Positions 9,110 to 17,086 of a stretch of DNA of 64,000 nucleotides are shown here, in pieces. This DNA is from Thermohalobaculum sp951813525 (GTDB lineage Bacteria > Pseudomonadota > Alphaproteobacteria > Rhodobacterales > Rhodobacteraceae). The DNA is taken from the NCBI GenBank assembly GCA_951813525.2, contig CATOTJ020000001.1, positions 682,001-746,000 on the forward strand. Direction: 5' to 3'. A program made the position numbers and the translations under genes. Numbering within the stretch: the first letter of the stretch is position 1; every line of letters starts with the position of its first letter. The notes under the pieces are model-generated. The model had not been told where the DNA came from, ran no database searches, and worked only from the letters and a program-made list of their open reading frames with translations.

Positions 9110-9802
9110 ATGAGATTTGCCATGCCGCTGCTTGATGCGGCGCAGGCGCAAAAGCACGTCACAGTGAACGAGGCGCTCGTCCGGGCCGATACGTTCGGTG
9201 CAGGCCGCGTCGAGGCCCAGGATTTGACCACCCCGCCCGGGTCGCCCGGCGATGGCGAAGCCTGGATCGTCGCGAGCGGTGCAACGGGCGTCTGGGCCGG
9301 GCATGACGGCGAGATCGCTTTGTTCCTGAATGGAGGATGGGAGTTTGCCCAGCCCTGGACGGGCGCACGGTATTGGGTTGCCGCCGAGGCTGCCCTGACA
9401 GTTTGGACAGGCGCCAAATGGGTTTCAGGTCTGGTCGCTGCTTCGCCAGGCGGGGCCACCACCGTGCAGCGGGTTGTCGAGATTGATCACATTCTGGCAA
9501 CGGGCGCCAGTTCGGTGACGGCAGGTACAATACCCGACAAAGCGGTCGTTTTGGGCGTTACCGGGCGGGTGACGGACGCGATCACGGGGGTAACTGGCTG
9601 GTCGTTGGGTGTTGCCGGTGCGACCACCCGATATGGGTCGGGCTATGGCACGGCTTTGGGGTCCTTTGCCCACGGAGTCAGCGGGCAGCCATTGGCCTAT
9701 TATGGCGGAACGGCGCTGGAGATTACGGCCGAGGGTGGGTCGTTTACCGCAGGAACCATCCGGTTGGCGGTGCATCTGCAAGAGATTTCCGCACCGGTCT
9801 GA
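9110..9802 (+). CDS. DUF2793 domain-containing protein, GTA-associated
   Basis: This 230-residue protein begins MRFAMPLLDAAQAQKHVTVN, the hallmark N-terminus of the DUF2793 family found directly after gp15 in many GTA clusters. A DUF2793 body with GEAWIV, WEFAQPWTGARYWVA and a C-terminal beta-rich part follows. The IS630 insertion lies just upstream, so the gene has lost its native upstream context. Rejoining the flanks (one TA removed) puts a six-codon frame starting in the gp15 stop (ATG at 7932) that ends in the ATGA of this start. The original N-terminus may therefore have been longer. Its exact role in the particle is not known. Confidence 0.82.
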   Translation: MRFAMPLLDAAQAQKHVTVNEALVRADTFGAGRVEAQDLTTPPGSPGDGEAWIVASGATGVWAGHDGEIALFLNGGWEFAQPWTGARYWVAAEAALTVWTGAKWVSGLVAASPGGATTVQRVVEIDHILATGASSVTAGTIPDKAVVLGVTGRVTDAITGVTGWSLGVAGATTRYGSGYGTALGSFAHGVSGQPLAYYGGTALEITAEGGSFTAGTIRLAVHLQEISAPV

Positions 9803-9842
9803 CATTGAAAGTCGGGCGCGGTTCCCGCGCCCAGGTCGTTTG

Positions 9843-10472
9843 CTACTCGACCAATGTCGCTTCAGTCATCGAGCGGACTTCGTCGAATTCGACCTCCGGG
9901 GCCAGTTCTACAACCTTCAATCCGGCCTCGGTGACATCGAAGACGCCAAGGTTAGTGATGATACGGTCGACGACGGACTTGCCCGTAAGGGGCAGTGTGC
10001 ATTCCTTCAAAAGCTTGGATTCGCCCTTTTTGTTGGCGTGATCCATGATGATGATGACACGCTTGACGCCCGCGACCAGGTCCATCGCGCCACCCATCCC
10101 TTTGACAAGACGGCCTGGGATCATCCAGTTGGCCAGATCGCCGTTTTCAGAAACTTCCATCGCGCCCAGAATCGACAGATTGATGTGCCCGCCGCGGATC
10201 ATGGCGAAGCTGTCTGCCGACGAGAAATAGCTGGTTCGGTCCAGTTCCGTGATCGTTTGCTTGCCCGCATTGATCAGATCCGGGTCGATTTCTTCATCCG
10301 TCGGAAACGGCCCCATGCCGAGCATGCCGTTTTCGGATTGCAGTGTCACGTCGACACCTTCGGGGATGTAGTTCGAGACCAGCGTCGGGATGCCGATGCC
10401 AAGGTTCACATAGAACCCGTCTTCCAATTCCTGAGCGGCCCGTTCAGCCATTTGATTGCGGTCCCAGGGCAT
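9843..10472 (-). CDS. scoB: 3-oxoacid CoA-transferase subunit B
   Basis: This 209-residue protein is a family I CoA-transferase beta subunit. The SENG motif (residues 46-49) carries the catalytic glutamate (Glu47) that forms the enzyme-CoA thioester. GIGIPTLVSNYIP and GGHINLSILGAMEV are also typical. With subunit A it transfers CoA from succinyl-CoA (or another donor) to acetoacetate or a related 3-oxoacid in ketone-body or polyhydroxybutyrate breakdown. The gene lies 49 bases downstream of subunit A on the same strand, so they form an operon. The exact acyl substrate cannot be told from the sequence. Confidence 0.92.
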   Translation of the reverse strand: MPWDRNQMAERAAQELEDGFYVNLGIGIPTLVSNYIPEGVDVTLQSENGMLGMGPFPTDEEIDPDLINAGKQTITELDRTSYFSSADSFAMIRGGHINLSILGAMEVSENGDLANWMIPGRLVKGMGGAMDLVAGVKRVIIIMDHANKKGESKLLKECTLPLTGKSVVDRIITNLGVFDVTEAGLKVVELAPEVEFDEVRSMTEATLVE

Positions 10473-10521
10473 AAGCTTCTCCTAGAATTTCTTAGACGGC
10501 CGGGATGGGATGAAACCCATG

Positions 10522-11217
10522 CTACGCGGCCCGCGTTGTGCGTTGTTCGATGCGTTTTTCGTGTTCGGCTTCGATAATGCGCTGCACGAAGATCCCCGGG
10601 GTGTGGATCAGGTCCGGGTCAAGCGATCCGACAGGAACCAATTCCTCGACCTCGGCGATTGTAATCTTGCCGGACGTCGCGACCATCGGATTAAAGTTGC
10701 GCGCTGTTTTGCGGTAAATCAGATTGCCCTGCGCGTCGCCTTTCCAGGCCTTAACGATGGCCAAATCGGCGATGATCCCGCGCTCCAGCACGTACGTTTC
10801 ACCATCGAAATCCTTCAGTTCCTTCCCTTCGGCGATCTGGGTGCCGACGCCAGTCTTGGTGTAGAAACCCGGAATTCCGGCGCCGCCCGCGCGCAGGCGT
10901 TCGGCAAGAGTTCCCTGCGGGTTGAACTCGATCTCCAACTCCCCCGACAAATATTGCTGCATGAAGAGATCATTTTCTCCGACATAGGAGCTGATCATCT
11001 TTTTCACCTGTTTATCCTGCAACAACAGGCCCAGGCCGAAGTCGTCGACACCCGCATTGTTGGAGGCAACCGTAAGGCCCTTGACCCCGCTTTCACGGAT
11101 CGCGGTAATCAGGTTTTCAGGGATGCCGCACAGCCCGAACCCGCCGGCGGCGATCAGCATGTCATCGTTGAGCAGACCGTCCAGCGCCTCGGCAGCGGTG
11201 GCAAAAACTTTCTTCAT
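10522..11217 (-). CDS. scoA: 3-oxoacid CoA-transferase subunit A
   Basis: This 231-residue protein is the alpha subunit of a family I CoA-transferase. It has the CoA-binding glycine-rich loop GGFGLCG (residues 25-31) and the conserved blocks SNNAGVDDFGLG, GEL-EIEFNPQGTLAERLRAGG and GIPGFYTKTGVGT. It is the first gene of the scoAB pair and probably shares a promoter in the 85-bp gap that separates it from the polyprenyl synthase gene. Cytosolic; forms a heterotetramer with ScoB in the known members of the family. Confidence 0.92.
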   Translation of the reverse strand: MKKVFATAAEALDGLLNDDMLIAAGGFGLCGIPENLITAIRESGVKGLTVASNNAGVDDFGLGLLLQDKQVKKMISSYVGENDLFMQQYLSGELEIEFNPQGTLAERLRAGGAGIPGFYTKTGVGTQIAEGKELKDFDGETYVLERGIIADLAIVKAWKGDAQGNLIYRKTARNFNPMVATSGKITIAEVEELVPVGSLDPDLIHTPGIFVQRIIEAEHEKRIEQRTTRAA

Positions 11218-11302
11218 GCGATCTCTCCCAGCCGGATCGAAACAGGCGCGGACTATATGGTTTGCTGCAGTTGCTCACAAGCGCGGAATAACGGTGAGCT
11301 CT

Positions 11303-12286
11303 TCAAGATTGCCGCGTGACGACAAAATCAGCAATCCGTTCCAGCGCTCTTCGCATCGGGCTGTCGGGAAATACCGTGAGAGAGGCAATCGCCTGATCTG
11401 CGGCGGCCCTTGCGTGGGCTTGCGTTGCAGACAAGGCGCCCGCCGCCGAAAAGTATCCCAAGGCGGTCGCGAGGTCGGCATCCGATTGCTGGCCATCGCC
11501 GATTGTGCGCTGCCAAAAAGCACGTGCTTGATCGTCGGCTGCAGCATACGCCAGGATGACGGGAAGTGTCACTTTACCTTCCCGAAAGTCATCGCCGGTG
11601 TTTTTGCCCAATGCCGCGCTTTCGCCCCCATAGTCCAGGAAATCGTCGGACAACTGGAACGCCATGCCGAGGCTGCGGCCATAGGTGGCCAGCGCTTCGA
11701 CCTGTCCTTCCGCTGCACAGGCGATTACGCCGCCGACCTTTGCCGCCGCTTCGAACAGCGCGGCGGTTTTTCCGTAGATCACTTGTTCGTACCGCGTCTG
11801 ATCGGTTGCCAGATCGTGCGCGGTCGATAGTTGCAATACCTCCCCCTCGGCGATCACGGCCGACGCGTTCGAGAGGATATCGAGGACGCGCAGCGACCCC
11901 GTCTCGACCATCAGCTGGAACGCCCGGCTGAAGAGATAATCCCCCACCAGAACCGAAGATTTGTTGTCCCACAGGATGTTTGCCGTTTTGCGCCCGCGCC
12001 GTTGGCTGCTTTCATCAACGACGTCGTCATGCAGCAGCGTTGCAGTGTGGATGAACTCGACCGTCGCGGCTAGTTTGACGTGGTCGCCGCCCTCATAGCC
12101 GCAGAGCTGGCTTGCCGCCAGCGTCAGAATCGGGCGCAGGCGTTTCCCGCCCGCTTCGATCAGATGGGCGGAAATGGCGGGGATACGCGGTGCGTGTTCA
12201 GACGACATGCGCTGTGCGATCAGTACATTGACCGCCCGCAGGTCGTCAGCAACCATACCGGTCAGCTGCTCGAACGGCGCTGTCAT
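11303..12286 (-). CDS. Polyprenyl diphosphate synthase (quinone side chain)
   Basis: This 327-residue enzyme belongs to the trans-isoprenyl diphosphate synthases. Both aspartate-rich motifs are present: DDVVD (residues 87-91) and DDFLD (214-218), which bind Mg2+ and the allylic substrate. GGKRLRP (46-52) binds isopentenyl diphosphate. The product in this order is usually the C45-C50 side chain of ubiquinone (IspB/DdsA-like), but chain length cannot be read reliably from sequence. I chose the ATG at 12286, preceded by GAGAGGAG, over the upstream ATG at 12316. It is divergent from a DUF2007 gene with 46 bases between starts. Confidence 0.9.
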   Translation of the reverse strand: MTAPFEQLTGMVADDLRAVNVLIAQRMSSEHAPRIPAISAHLIEAGGKRLRPILTLAASQLCGYEGGDHVKLAATVEFIHTATLLHDDVVDESSQRRGRKTANILWDNKSSVLVGDYLFSRAFQLMVETGSLRVLDILSNASAVIAEGEVLQLSTAHDLATDQTRYEQVIYGKTAALFEAAAKVGGVIACAAEGQVEALATYGRSLGMAFQLSDDFLDYGGESAALGKNTGDDFREGKVTLPVILAYAAADDQARAFWQRTIGDGQQSDADLATALGYFSAAGALSATQAHARAAADQAIASLTVFPDSPMRRALERIADFVVTRQS

Positions 12287-12332
12287 CGTCGCTCCTCTCG
12301 ACGGCTGTGCGCTCATCCCCTACACTTCCTTG

Positions 12333-12563
12333 ATGGAAGAGATTTTACGCACCACCGACCCCACCGTTATTCCGTTTGCCACGGCCCTGCTGAAGGCCGA
12401 AGGCATCGAGTCGTTTCCCTTGGACGTAAACATGAGCGTGCTTGAAGGGTCGATTGGCGTATTGCCGCGCCGGTTGGTCGTGCACCCTGATCTTGCCGCC
12501 GAGGCGCGGGTTGTCTTGGTCGACAATGGGATCGAACCTTATGGGGGCGGGACGGAATTTTGA
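12333..12563 (+). CDS. DUF2007 domain-containing protein
   Basis: This 76-residue protein begins MEEILRTTDPTVIPFATALL and ends in a segment RRLVVHPDLAAEARVVLVDNGIE, the DUF2007 pattern of small putative signal-transducing proteins with a GIES-type core (EGIESFPLD). The start at 12333 matches the family start. The stop codon (TGA 12561-12563) overlaps the TTG start of the methyltransferase gene, suggesting coupling. The biochemical role of the family is not known. Confidence 0.8.
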   Translation: MEEILRTTDPTVIPFATALLKAEGIESFPLDVNMSVLEGSIGVLPRRLVVHPDLAAEARVVLVDNGIEPYGGGTEF

Positions 12564-13309
12564 TTCCGGACGAAGTCACTGAAAACGGGTTGTTAAACGG
12601 GCGTGTGCGTGTGCGGCAGCCAGTCCATGGCTATCGCGCGGCAACCGACCCTGTCCTGATGGCCGCTGCGGTCTCGGCGCAGGCGGGCGATACAGTTTTG
12701 GACCTTGGGTGCGGGGTCGGATCGGCGGCCCTTTGTTTAACGGCCCGTGTGCCGGGAGTTCGACTGCACGGGGTCGAGATTCAGCCCGAATATGCGGCGC
12801 TTGCCCGACAGAACGCGGCGCTGAACGATGCAGCGCTGGAGGTGCATGAAGGCGATGTGGCGGCCATGCCGGCTGCTCTGCGGGCACGGGTTTTCGACGC
12901 GGTGATGCTGAACCCGCCCTGGTATCCGCCCGGCGAAACGCCCTCGCCCGATCCCGGACGCGACAGGGCCCGGCGTGCGCTGGACGGCGTCGACGTCTGG
13001 ATCCGCGCTGCATTGGCGCGGACGCGGCCGGGCGGGCAGATCGTGATCATCCAACGTGCCGAGCAGTTGGCAGGCATCCTGGCCGCGCTGGAAGGTCCGG
13101 CGGGCGCGATCGAGGTTTTGCCTCTGACCGCCCGGACCGGGCGCAGTGCAAAGCGGGTGATCGTGCGTGCGCAGAAGGTGTCGCGCACGCCGCTGCGCCT
13201 GTTGGCGCCCCTTGTGCTGCACGACGGCGCCGCCCATGATCGCGACGGAGACGACTATACCGCCGCCGCTGCTGCGATCCTGCGGGACGGCGCGGCGCTG
13301 ACCTTTTAG
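12560..13309 (+). CDS. tRNA1(Val) (adenine-37-N6)-methyltransferase-like protein (TrmN6/YfiC type)
   Basis: This 249-residue class I SAM-dependent methyltransferase has the SAM-binding motif LDLGCGVGSAAL (residues 47-58), an acidic post-I residue (GVEIQPEY) and NPPW (118-121), the signature of N6-adenine or N-methylating enzymes. The N-terminal PVHGYRAATDPVLMAAAV segment is characteristic of the TrmN6/YfiC subgroup. The start codon is TTG at 12560, overlapping the stop of the DUF2007 gene. Exact tRNA target is inferred from the subgroup. Confidence 0.78.
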   Translation: MIPDEVTENGLLNGRVRVRQPVHGYRAATDPVLMAAAVSAQAGDTVLDLGCGVGSAALCLTARVPGVRLHGVEIQPEYAALARQNAALNDAALEVHEGDVAAMPAALRARVFDAVMLNPPWYPPGETPSPDPGRDRARRALDGVDVWIRAALARTRPGGQIVIIQRAEQLAGILAALEGPAGAIEVLPLTARTGRSAKRVIVRAQKVSRTPLRLLAPLVLHDGAAHDRDGDDYTAAAAAILRDGAALTF

Positions 13310-13321
13310 AGGAGCGTGCCC

Positions 13322-14536
13322 ATGCAGCCGATTCCAAACTCCATCGCCGCAATGGCCGATGATCTGACCGAATGGCGCCGAGATTTTCACCGCAACCCGG
13401 AGCTGTCTCAACGCGAAACCCGGACGTCCGATGTGGTAGCGGAAAAACTGCGCGATTGGGGGTTTGACGATGTTGCCGAGGGCGTCGGTAAAACCGGCGT
13501 TGTCGGCGTCCTGCATGGACGGAACGGCCCGGGTGACGGGGTCATGTTACGCGCCGATATGGATGCGCTGCCGATGCCCGAGGAGACCGGGCTGCCCCAC
13601 GCCTCGCAAAACCCCGGGATCATGCACGCCTGCGGCCATGACGGACACACCACCATGTTGCTGGGTGCGGCGCGGCATTTGTCCGAAACCCGAAACTTCG
13701 ACGGCACGGTCTATTTCTGTTTCCAACCGGCGGAGGAGGATGGCACCGGCGCCGATGCGATGATCAAAGACGGGCTATTCGATCGTTACCCAGCGAAATC
13801 GGTCTATGGCATGCACAATTGGCCGGGGATGCCGGTGGGCCAGTTCGGCCTGCGGCCAGGGCCGCAGATGGCGGCGGCGGGGGTCTTTGATATCCGGGTG
13901 CGCGGCAGCGGCGGGCATGGCGCAGTGCCCAACCTGACAAACGACCCGATTGCCGCGGGCGCGCAGATCGTGAGCGCCCTGCAAACCATTGTCGCGCGCA
14001 AGGTCGATCCCATCCAACCTGCCGTCGTGTCCGTCACCAAGTTCCAATCGGGCACGGCTTTCAACGTGATCCCGGATGAAGCGATCATTGCGGGGACGGT
14101 TCGGGCATTCGACGATGCAGTCACCCGGCAGATTGGCGCGGAAATGCATCTTATCTGCGAGAACGTAGCGCGCGCGATGGGGGTCAAAGTGCACTTTGAA
14201 ATCGAACCAGAGTGTCATCCGGCCACTGTCAATGATGCCGACGAGGCTGCATTCGTTTCAGACGTTCTGGAAACGGTTGTCGGGCCGGAAAATGTCGACC
14301 GCAATATCCCCCCAACGATGGGCGCCGAGGATTTCGCGTTTCTGGCAAATGAACGACCCGCAGCCTTCGTTTTTATCGGAAACGGCGATTCAGCGCCCTT
14401 GCATAACACTCATTACGACTTTGACGACCGTACCGCACCGATCGGCGCTGCGTTCTGGGCAAAGCTTGTCGAAACCGCATTATACTGCGGCGCAATGACT
14501 CGGACTCACGGAAGGGGATTTCCGGCCCGATCTTGA
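13322..14536 (+). CDS. M20-family amidohydrolase (hippurate hydrolase-like) with IS-altered C-terminus
   Basis: This enzyme of the M20D peptidase/aminoacylase family has metal ligands Cys104 and His106 in MHACGHDGHT, Glu138/139 in QPAEEDG, and His in MHNWPGMPVG and NTHYDF. It probably cleaves N-acyl amino acids or similar amides. The ATG at 13322, with GAGGAG upstream, is preferred over GTG 13316. The native sequence ends at ...VETAL/TA (14484). The last 17 codons (YCGAMTRTHGRGFPARS) come from the second IS630 copy, which supplies the stop. Without the IS the frame would run on past 15643 for 15 codons from the TAT and stop at 15683-15685. The catalytic core is complete, so activity may persist. 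Confidence 0.88.
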   Translation: MQPIPNSIAAMADDLTEWRRDFHRNPELSQRETRTSDVVAEKLRDWGFDDVAEGVGKTGVVGVLHGRNGPGDGVMLRADMDALPMPEETGLPHASQNPGIMHACGHDGHTTMLLGAARHLSETRNFDGTVYFCFQPAEEDGTGADAMIKDGLFDRYPAKSVYGMHNWPGMPVGQFGLRPGPQMAAAGVFDIRVRGSGGHGAVPNLTNDPIAAGAQIVSALQTIVARKVDPIQPAVVSVTKFQSGTAFNVIPDEAIIAGTVRAFDDAVTRQIGAEMHLICENVARAMGVKVHFEIEPECHPATVNDADEAAFVSDVLETVVGPENVDRNIPPTMGAEDFAFLANERPAAFVFIGNGDSAPLHNTHYDFDDRTAPIGAAFWAKLVETALYCGAMTRTHGRGFPARS

Positions 14537-15643
14537 TCTGATTCACCATGGAAAACAGAGGAGTTTTTGCCATGGGGTCTGCTGTTCAGATCAGATTGGA
14601 TTATACAGGAACGGATCTTCGACGTCTGGCGCGGAAGAGCGATGAAGCGGATCAGACGCGGCGGCTTCTCGCTCTGGCAGTTGTCCTTGACGGAGGCTCG
14701 CGGAGCGATGCGGCGCGCACGGGCGGGGTTGGCCTTCAGGTGATCCGGGATTGGGTGTTGCGGTTCAACGACGGCGGCCCGGATGCGCTGACGACGCGGA
14801 AGGCACCGGGCAAGGCACCGCTCCTGACGGCTGAGCAGCGCACCGCGCTCGCGGCGGCGGTCGAGTCAGGCCCGCGTCCCTATCTCGATGGGGTTGTGCG
14901 CTGGCGCCTCGTCGACCTTGCGTTCTGGCTATACGAAGAGTTCGGCGTTTCGGTCAGCCGTCATACCGTTGGCCGCGAGTTGCACGCCTTGGGATATCGC
15001 AAACTCACAGCGCGCCCGCAGCACTACGCGCAGGATGAGGAGGCGATCGAGATGTTCAAAAAAACTTCGGCGACGTCGTCACAGCCATCCGCATCAAGCG
15101 AGGCTGGCCGCCCGTAGAGGTCTGGTTTCAAGATGAAGCCAGGGTCGGCCAGAAGAACAAGATCACACGACGTTGGGCGCGGCGAGGAACGCGTCCCCGT
15201 GCGCCACACGATCAGCGGACGAAATGGGCGTATATCTTCGGCGCAATCTGCCCGGCGGAAGGCAAGGGTGCCGGCCTCGTCATGCCGTTCTGCGACACCT
15301 ATGCCATGGTGGAGCACTTGAAGCTGATCAGCGCCGAAGTCGCCCCAGGCGCACACGCCATCCTGCTGCTCGATCAGGCCGGATGGCACACGACACCGAA
15401 GCTCGATGTGCCGGAAAACATCACACTCGTTCCAATCCCGGCCCGGTCGCCAGAACTGAATCCAGTCGAAAACATCTGGCAATTCATACGCGACAACTGG
15501 CTCTCAAACCGGGTCTTCAAAAACTACGACGACATCGTCGCGCACTGCTGTGACAGTTGGAACAAGCTCATCGAACAGCCCTGGCGCATCTCATCAATCG
15601 GTAGCCGTAAATGGGCCCATGAGTTCTGATCAATGCACGTTAG
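14485..15643 (+). mobile_element. IS630-family insertion sequence, copy 2 (transposase on plus strand)
   Basis: This is the 1159-bp inverted counterpart of the element at 7942-9100. It is flanked by TA at 14483-14484 and 15644-15645; the flanks extend this to TATA on both sides. It lies in the 3' end of the amidohydrolase gene. Ends and coding content correspond base for base in register with copy 1. The pair delimits 5.38 kb that could invert by homologous recombination. Confidence 0.92.
14572..15629 (+). CDS. IS630-family transposase, copy 2, two frames joined by -1 frameshift
   Basis: The protein is the same as in copy 1. The first frame runs from ATG 14572 (GAGGAG at 14558-14563) to the stop at 15117. 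A -1 slip on the seven A bases at 15058-15064 moves into the second frame, which carries the DDE catalytic core and ends at 15629 (...SRKWAHEF). The N-terminal half has a helix-turn-helix (RLLALAVVLDGGSRSDAAR) and the winged-helix segment usual for the family. Confidence 0.88.
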
Positions 15644-15751
15644 TATAACCTGCTAAGTGAAAAGGAACCGCCCGGTTCGCGTTAAGCTTTTGGTGACAAT
15701 TCGACGCAAGGGTGGTTTAGTCGAAGGGCTAACAACAAATGGAGGCAGTTC

Positions 15752-15928
15752 ATGAATCTCGGATCTCATCTCGATCATCTGCGTCAACGCCATCAGGCAC
15801 TGAAGATCAAGATTAAGGAAGAGGAACAGCACCCTGGGGTCGATCATCTGGAAATCCTGGCGCTGAAACGTGAAAAACTGCACCTGAAAGAAACAATCGT
15901 AAAGCTGTCGCGCGAAGCGGTGCACTAA
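15752..15928 (+). CDS. YdcH/DUF465-family small protein
   Basis: This small gene encodes a 58-residue, highly charged helical protein beginning MNLGSHLDHLRQRHQALK and containing EILALKREKLHLKETI, the pattern of the YdcH/DUF465 family, which forms a coiled coil. A GGAGG ribosome binding site lies nine bases before the ATG at 15752. Function in the family is not established; these proteins are common and often cytosolic in alphaproteobacteria. It is a stand-alone gene just after the second IS630 copy. Confidence 0.85.
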   Translation: MNLGSHLDHLRQRHQALKIKIKEEEQHPGVDHLEILALKREKLHLKETIVKLSREAVH

Positions 15929-16086
15929 GCACGGTCACGCCTTTGGCGGGCCAGGTTCGGCACGGCCAACGCGGCCTTCACGGGGTCCGTAAAAGGGACC
16001 GCAATGTTGCGGGCGGGTATCAATGTGATTTCCACGTATCCGCTGCTTAGAATGGCGGGCGGATTCGGAACAGGCAGTCTGGGCCG

Positions 16087-16674
16087 TCAGCCCAGTTCGT
16101 TCTTTAAGCGCTTGATCAGCTGATCGATGAAGTCTTCGTCATCGAACCTCGATACGGCGGGAGTTGCATCGAACTTTCGTTCCCGAGCAGCTGATATCTT
16201 CTCTCGCAGGACATCTCATACTTTCACAACGTCATCTGGTTTTGCCATATGCGGCAACCACTGGATGTCCCACTTGTCCTGCGGCACGCCGAGGGTTGCG
16301 TCCACTTCCTCGTGCGACAAGACATGGCGGCGATCAATTGGGATGTCATATGTTTCTGCGTATTCGGCAACCATATCAATGAAGGCTTCAAGCTGCTCCT
16401 CGGTCATCGGGAACTTGCCCTTCCGGAACGGATGAAACTTTGCCTTCTTCATGCAACACATGGCCAGTCCGATGGACCCGGTATTCAGCGCGCGCACATG
16501 TGCTGCATAGTCGCCGTCATTTACGTTGTTGTTCGCCTCTGGTCTGCGTTTGCACAGCCTGCGGGTGCCGTCCCCTTCAACAACTTCATGGTACTTTTCA
16601 TAGTCGCTTGACGACATATCGTATTCACCGGCGGTCCAATGCATAACGATCCGCTTCGGTTTTGAAACTGCCAT
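16087..16674 (-). CDS. N-acetylmuramoyl-L-alanine amidase (amidase_2 type) with in-frame TGA
   Basis: The N-terminal 152 residues (16674 to the TGA at 16216-16218) form an amidase_2/peptidoglycan recognition domain: HWTAGEYDMS near residue 12, DYAAHVRALNTGSIGLAM, and the C-terminal metal/substrate segment SHEEVDATLGVPQDKWDIQW. After the TGA the same frame continues open for 42 codons (DVLREKISAARERKFD... to DQLIKRLKNELG) and ends at 16087. The tail has an amphipathic helical, coding-like composition. Either the stop is a nonsense mutation that shortens a roughly 195-residue protein, or the tail is a relic. The enzyme would cut the amide bond between MurNAc and the stem peptide. No export signal is visible. 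Confidence 0.72.
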
Positions 16675-17024
16675 GACTACACTTCTTCAAAGGCCAACTT
16701 TCCCGACAACTACGAAGAAATTGTAGCACACAAATAGTCGATGTCACGATGATGAATTAGTGTCTTGAACGTAAAGCATTTGCCGTGGCCCCGTGAATTA
16801 CATTAACAAAATATGTAGGCGCACCGAAATGCTGCGGATTTAGAGAGCCGGGTGATTCTTGCCTGGTTGGGGAAATTCATCAGGCCGACATGGTGCATCC
16901 AGCATTGCTGTCAGATGGCAATTCGTTCGGCAAAACCCGGTAACGGTGGAACCGTTGCCGCCGGATTCCCTGGATTGAAGGTTGTCGATTGCCTGACCGG
17001 CAAACAATCTGTTTCGGGAAACCC
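16675..17024. other. Intergenic region upstream of the amidase gene
   Basis: This stretch of 350 bases has lower GC than its surroundings at its left end and holds no frame with family features. It contains the leader of the amidase gene at its left end. The right end approaches the terminator of the cadherin-like gene. A weak frame on the plus strand (16852-17115) has no ribosome binding site or recognisable content, and I do not call it. Confidence 0.5.
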
Positions 17025-17057
17025 AAAAAGAATTCGCCGGCACCGCGGGGTGCCGGC
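17025..17057 (-). terminator. Rho-independent terminator of the cadherin-like protein gene
   Basis: On the minus strand a perfect 9-bp stem (GCCGGCACC pairing with GGTGCCGGC, 17036-17057) with a four-base loop is followed by a run of five T residues (17025-17029 as A on the plus strand). It lies 30 bases after the stop of the gene ending at 17087. Confidence 0.85.
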
Positions 17058-17086
17058 GCTAACTTTCTGTGCAACTGGACAGCGCG

